Source: Bacillota bacterium
GTDB taxonomy: Bacteria > Bacillota > Clostridia > Lachnospirales > Cellulosilyticaceae
Reading direction: 5' to 3'
DNA length: 6,301 nucleotides
Assembly (NCBI GenBank): GCA_023457875.1
Contig: JAEXBC010000060.1
Location: 1-6,301, forward strand
The notes beneath the pieces are model-generated. The model saw only the letters and a program-made list of their open reading frames with translations. It did no database searches and was not told where the DNA came from. Shown in pieces: positions 4,836 to 6,301 of the stretch (position 1 is its first letter; every line of letters begins with the position of its first letter). The position numbers and the translations under genes were made by a program.

Positions 4836-5693
4836 ATGCTAGATTTGTGGTACAATGAAGACCATCAAGAAGATGTAAAGCTTTCTATTCATGTGACTTC
4901 CCATCTTTACTCAGAAAAAAGTCCTTTTCAGCAAATCGACTTTTTTGAAAGTCGAACCTTTGGACGCTTTTTTTCACTGGATGGCTTTATGATGTTAACA
5001 GAAAAGGATGAATTTATTTATCACGATATGATTACTCATGTAGCCATGGCAGTCAACCCTGATATAAAACGGGTCCTCATCATTGGTGGGGGAGATGGCG
5101 GAACTGCCAGGGAGGTACTGCGCTACAAAGATGTGACCCATGTGGATTTAGTGGAGATAGATGAACGTGTTGTCCGCCTTTGCCAACAATATCTTCCTCA
5201 AACCGCAAGCGTTTTTGACACAGATCCTAGACTTAACCTTCATTTTGAAGATGGTGTCAACTTTGTGCATAAAGCCTCTGAAGGAAGCTATGACCTGATT
5301 TTAGTCGATTCCACAGATCCTATTGGTCCAGGTGAAGGGCTCTTTACCTATGATTTTTATCGTGACTGCAGCCATGCCTTAACTAGAGAGGGCATCCTTA
5401 TTAATCAGCACGAAAGCCCCTATTATGAAAGTGATGCCTACGAAATGCTACGTTCCCACAAAAAGCTTAAGGCAATCTTTCCTATTGCCAAGGTTTATCA
5501 GTTTCATATGCCCACCTACCCTTCAGGACATTGGCTTTTTGGATTTGCTTCAAAGAAATACCACCCTATCAAAGATCTCAACGCAAAAAGATGGGAGGCA
5601 TTAAATATTTACACCAAGTATTATAATACAAAGCTCCATGTTGGTGCTTTTATGCTCCCGACTTACGTAAAGGAAGGATTAAAAAATGTTTAA
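4836..5693 (+). CDS. speE: spermidine synthase (putrescine aminopropyltransferase)
   Basis: SpeE transfers the aminopropyl group from decarboxylated S-adenosylmethionine to putrescine, giving spermidine and methylthioadenosine. Its 285 residues match the bacterial family. After an N-terminal beta domain comes TEKDEFIYHDM (55-65), part of the substrate pocket. The Rossmann-type methyltransferase fold follows, with VLIIGGGDGGTAREVLR (80-96), the acidic end of beta 2 at VEIDE (106-110), EDGVNF (138-143) and the catalytic loop DSTDPIGPG (158-166), whose D158 is the expected catalytic base. The C-terminal half holds QHESPYY (191-197) and PTYPSGHW (226-233). The ATG at 4836 has GAGGAGG with 5-nt spacing, the best ribosome site of the operon. 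It lies 23 bp after speD and its end overlaps speB by 8 bp. Putrescine preference is inferred from the operon partners; a cadaverine or other triamine role cannot be excluded. Confidence 0.97.
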   Translation: MLDLWYNEDHQEDVKLSIHVTSHLYSEKSPFQQIDFFESRTFGRFFSLDGFMMLTEKDEFIYHDMITHVAMAVNPDIKRVLIIGGGDGGTAREVLRYKDVTHVDLVEIDERVVRLCQQYLPQTASVFDTDPRLNLHFEDGVNFVHKASEGSYDLILVDSTDPIGPGEGLFTYDFYRDCSHALTREGILINQHESPYYESDAYEMLRSHKKLKAIFPIAKVYQFHMPTYPSGHWLFGFASKKYHPIKDLNAKRWEALNIYTKYYNTKLHVGAFMLPTYVKEGLKNV

Positions 5694-6301
5694 CACCTAT
5701 ACAACACAAACCTTTATTGGCTTTGATGCCACCTACCAAGATGCAGACATTGTTTTGTTCGGTGCCCCCTTTGATGGAACCACCAGCTACAGACCTGGGA
5801 CACGTTTTGCCCCCTCTGTGCTTCGCCCAGATTCTTATGGACTTGAAACCTACTCCCCTTATTTAGATTTGGATTTGGAAGACTTTAGTCTTGCGGATAT
5901 AGGCGATGTTGATCTGCCCTTTGGTAATACCATAAAAGCTTTAGATAAGATCGAGGAAACAGCTGCTCACATGATTAGTGAAAATAAAAAGCCTTTAATG
6001 ATAGGCGGCGAACATCTTGTGAGTCTCCCTGTGATTAAGGCACTCGCCAAGAAATACCCCTCTCTTCACATTATTCACTTTGATGCCCATACTGACTTAC
6101 GTGAGGATTACTTAGGGGAAAAGCTCTCTCATGCCAGCGTGCTAAGACGTGCTTGGGAGCTTGTGGGGGATGGACGTATCTTTCAATTTGGTATTCGTTC
6201 TGGACTCAAATCAGAATTTGAATGGGCTAAAGCCCATACCTACTTGCATCCCTTTGATTTGGAAACTTTAGATGATGTCATCAAATCCCTTGAAGGTAAG
6301 C
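5686..6301 (+). CDS. speB: agmatinase, ureohydrolase family (3' end missing)
   Basis: SpeB hydrolyses agmatine to putrescine and urea, feeding speE. The 205 visible residues begin MFNTYTTQTFIGFD and show the arginase/agmatinase two-manganese motifs: GGEH (107-110; H110) and DAHTD (133-137; D133, H135, D137), plus the N-terminal GAPFDGTTSYRPGTRF (26-41) typical of agmatinases. The later motif (SxDxDxxDP type) and about 80-90 residues should lie beyond the right edge. The ATG at 5686 overlaps the speE stop by 8 bp and is preceded by AAGGAAGG inside speE, a layout that favours translational coupling. Context makes agmatinase far more likely than arginase, formiminoglutamase or guanidinobutyrase. 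It implies an arginine decarboxylase (speA) somewhere in the genome, perhaps next to the operon. Confidence 0.95.
   Translation, partial: MFNTYTTQTFIGFDATYQDADIVLFGAPFDGTTSYRPGTRFAPSVLRPDSYGLETYSPYLDLDLEDFSLADIGDVDLPFGNTIKALDKIEETAAHMISENKKPLMIGGEHLVSLPVIKALAKKYPSLHIIHFDAHTDLREDYLGEKLSHASVLRRAWELVGDGRIFQFGIRSGLKSEFEWAKAHTYLHPFDLETLDDVIKSLEGK

Noticed and set aside
1..6301. Mobile element, CRISPR array, tRNA/rRNA gene or defence system
   Set aside because: No transposase, terminal repeat pair, spaced direct repeats, cloverleaf or rRNA-like sequence was seen; all recognised genes are housekeeping.

Overview
This window looks like chromosomal core DNA from a low-GC Gram-positive bacterium, most likely a motile member of the Clostridia (Bacillota). 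The evidence is AT-rich intergenic DNA, strong AGGAGG-type ribosome sites, sigma-A promoters with canonical hexamers, an ARG box of the Bacillus AhrC/ArgR type, a candidate sigma-D (flagellar) promoter, and Firmicute-style protein relatives. I cannot name the genus from sequence alone.

Layout. (1) Positions 1-702, minus strand: the N-terminal 234 codons of argJ (arginine biosynthesis), running off the left edge. Its own promoter and an ARG box lie in the 313-bp divergent gap. (2) Positions 1016-1447, plus strand: an unrecognised 143-residue charged helical protein behind a near-consensus sigma-D promoter. A long, apparently bidirectional terminator hairpin separates it from the next genes. 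(3) Positions 1560-3757, minus strand: three co-oriented genes transcribed as recX, then ogt (O6-alkylguanine-DNA methyltransferase), then a membrane-anchored metallophosphoesterase of the YkuE/YaeI type. (4) Positions 3976-6301, plus strand: the polyamine operon speD-speE-speB. It has a textbook sigma-A promoter flanked and overlapped by two perfect inverted repeats; speE and speB overlap by 8 bp, and speB runs off the right edge.

How they fit. speB makes putrescine from agmatine. speD makes decarboxylated S-adenosylmethionine, and speE joins the two into spermidine. Agmatine comes from arginine, so the ArgR-type site at argJ and the polyamine operon sit at two ends of one metabolic stream, although nothing seen here shows shared control. 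recX (RecA modulation) and ogt (direct alkylation repair) form a small DNA-maintenance pair.

I see no mobile element, CRISPR array, RNA gene, or evident undescribed multi-gene system. The best leads are regulatory: the sigma-D promoter on the unknown gene, and the 23-bp perfect palindrome upstream of speD.
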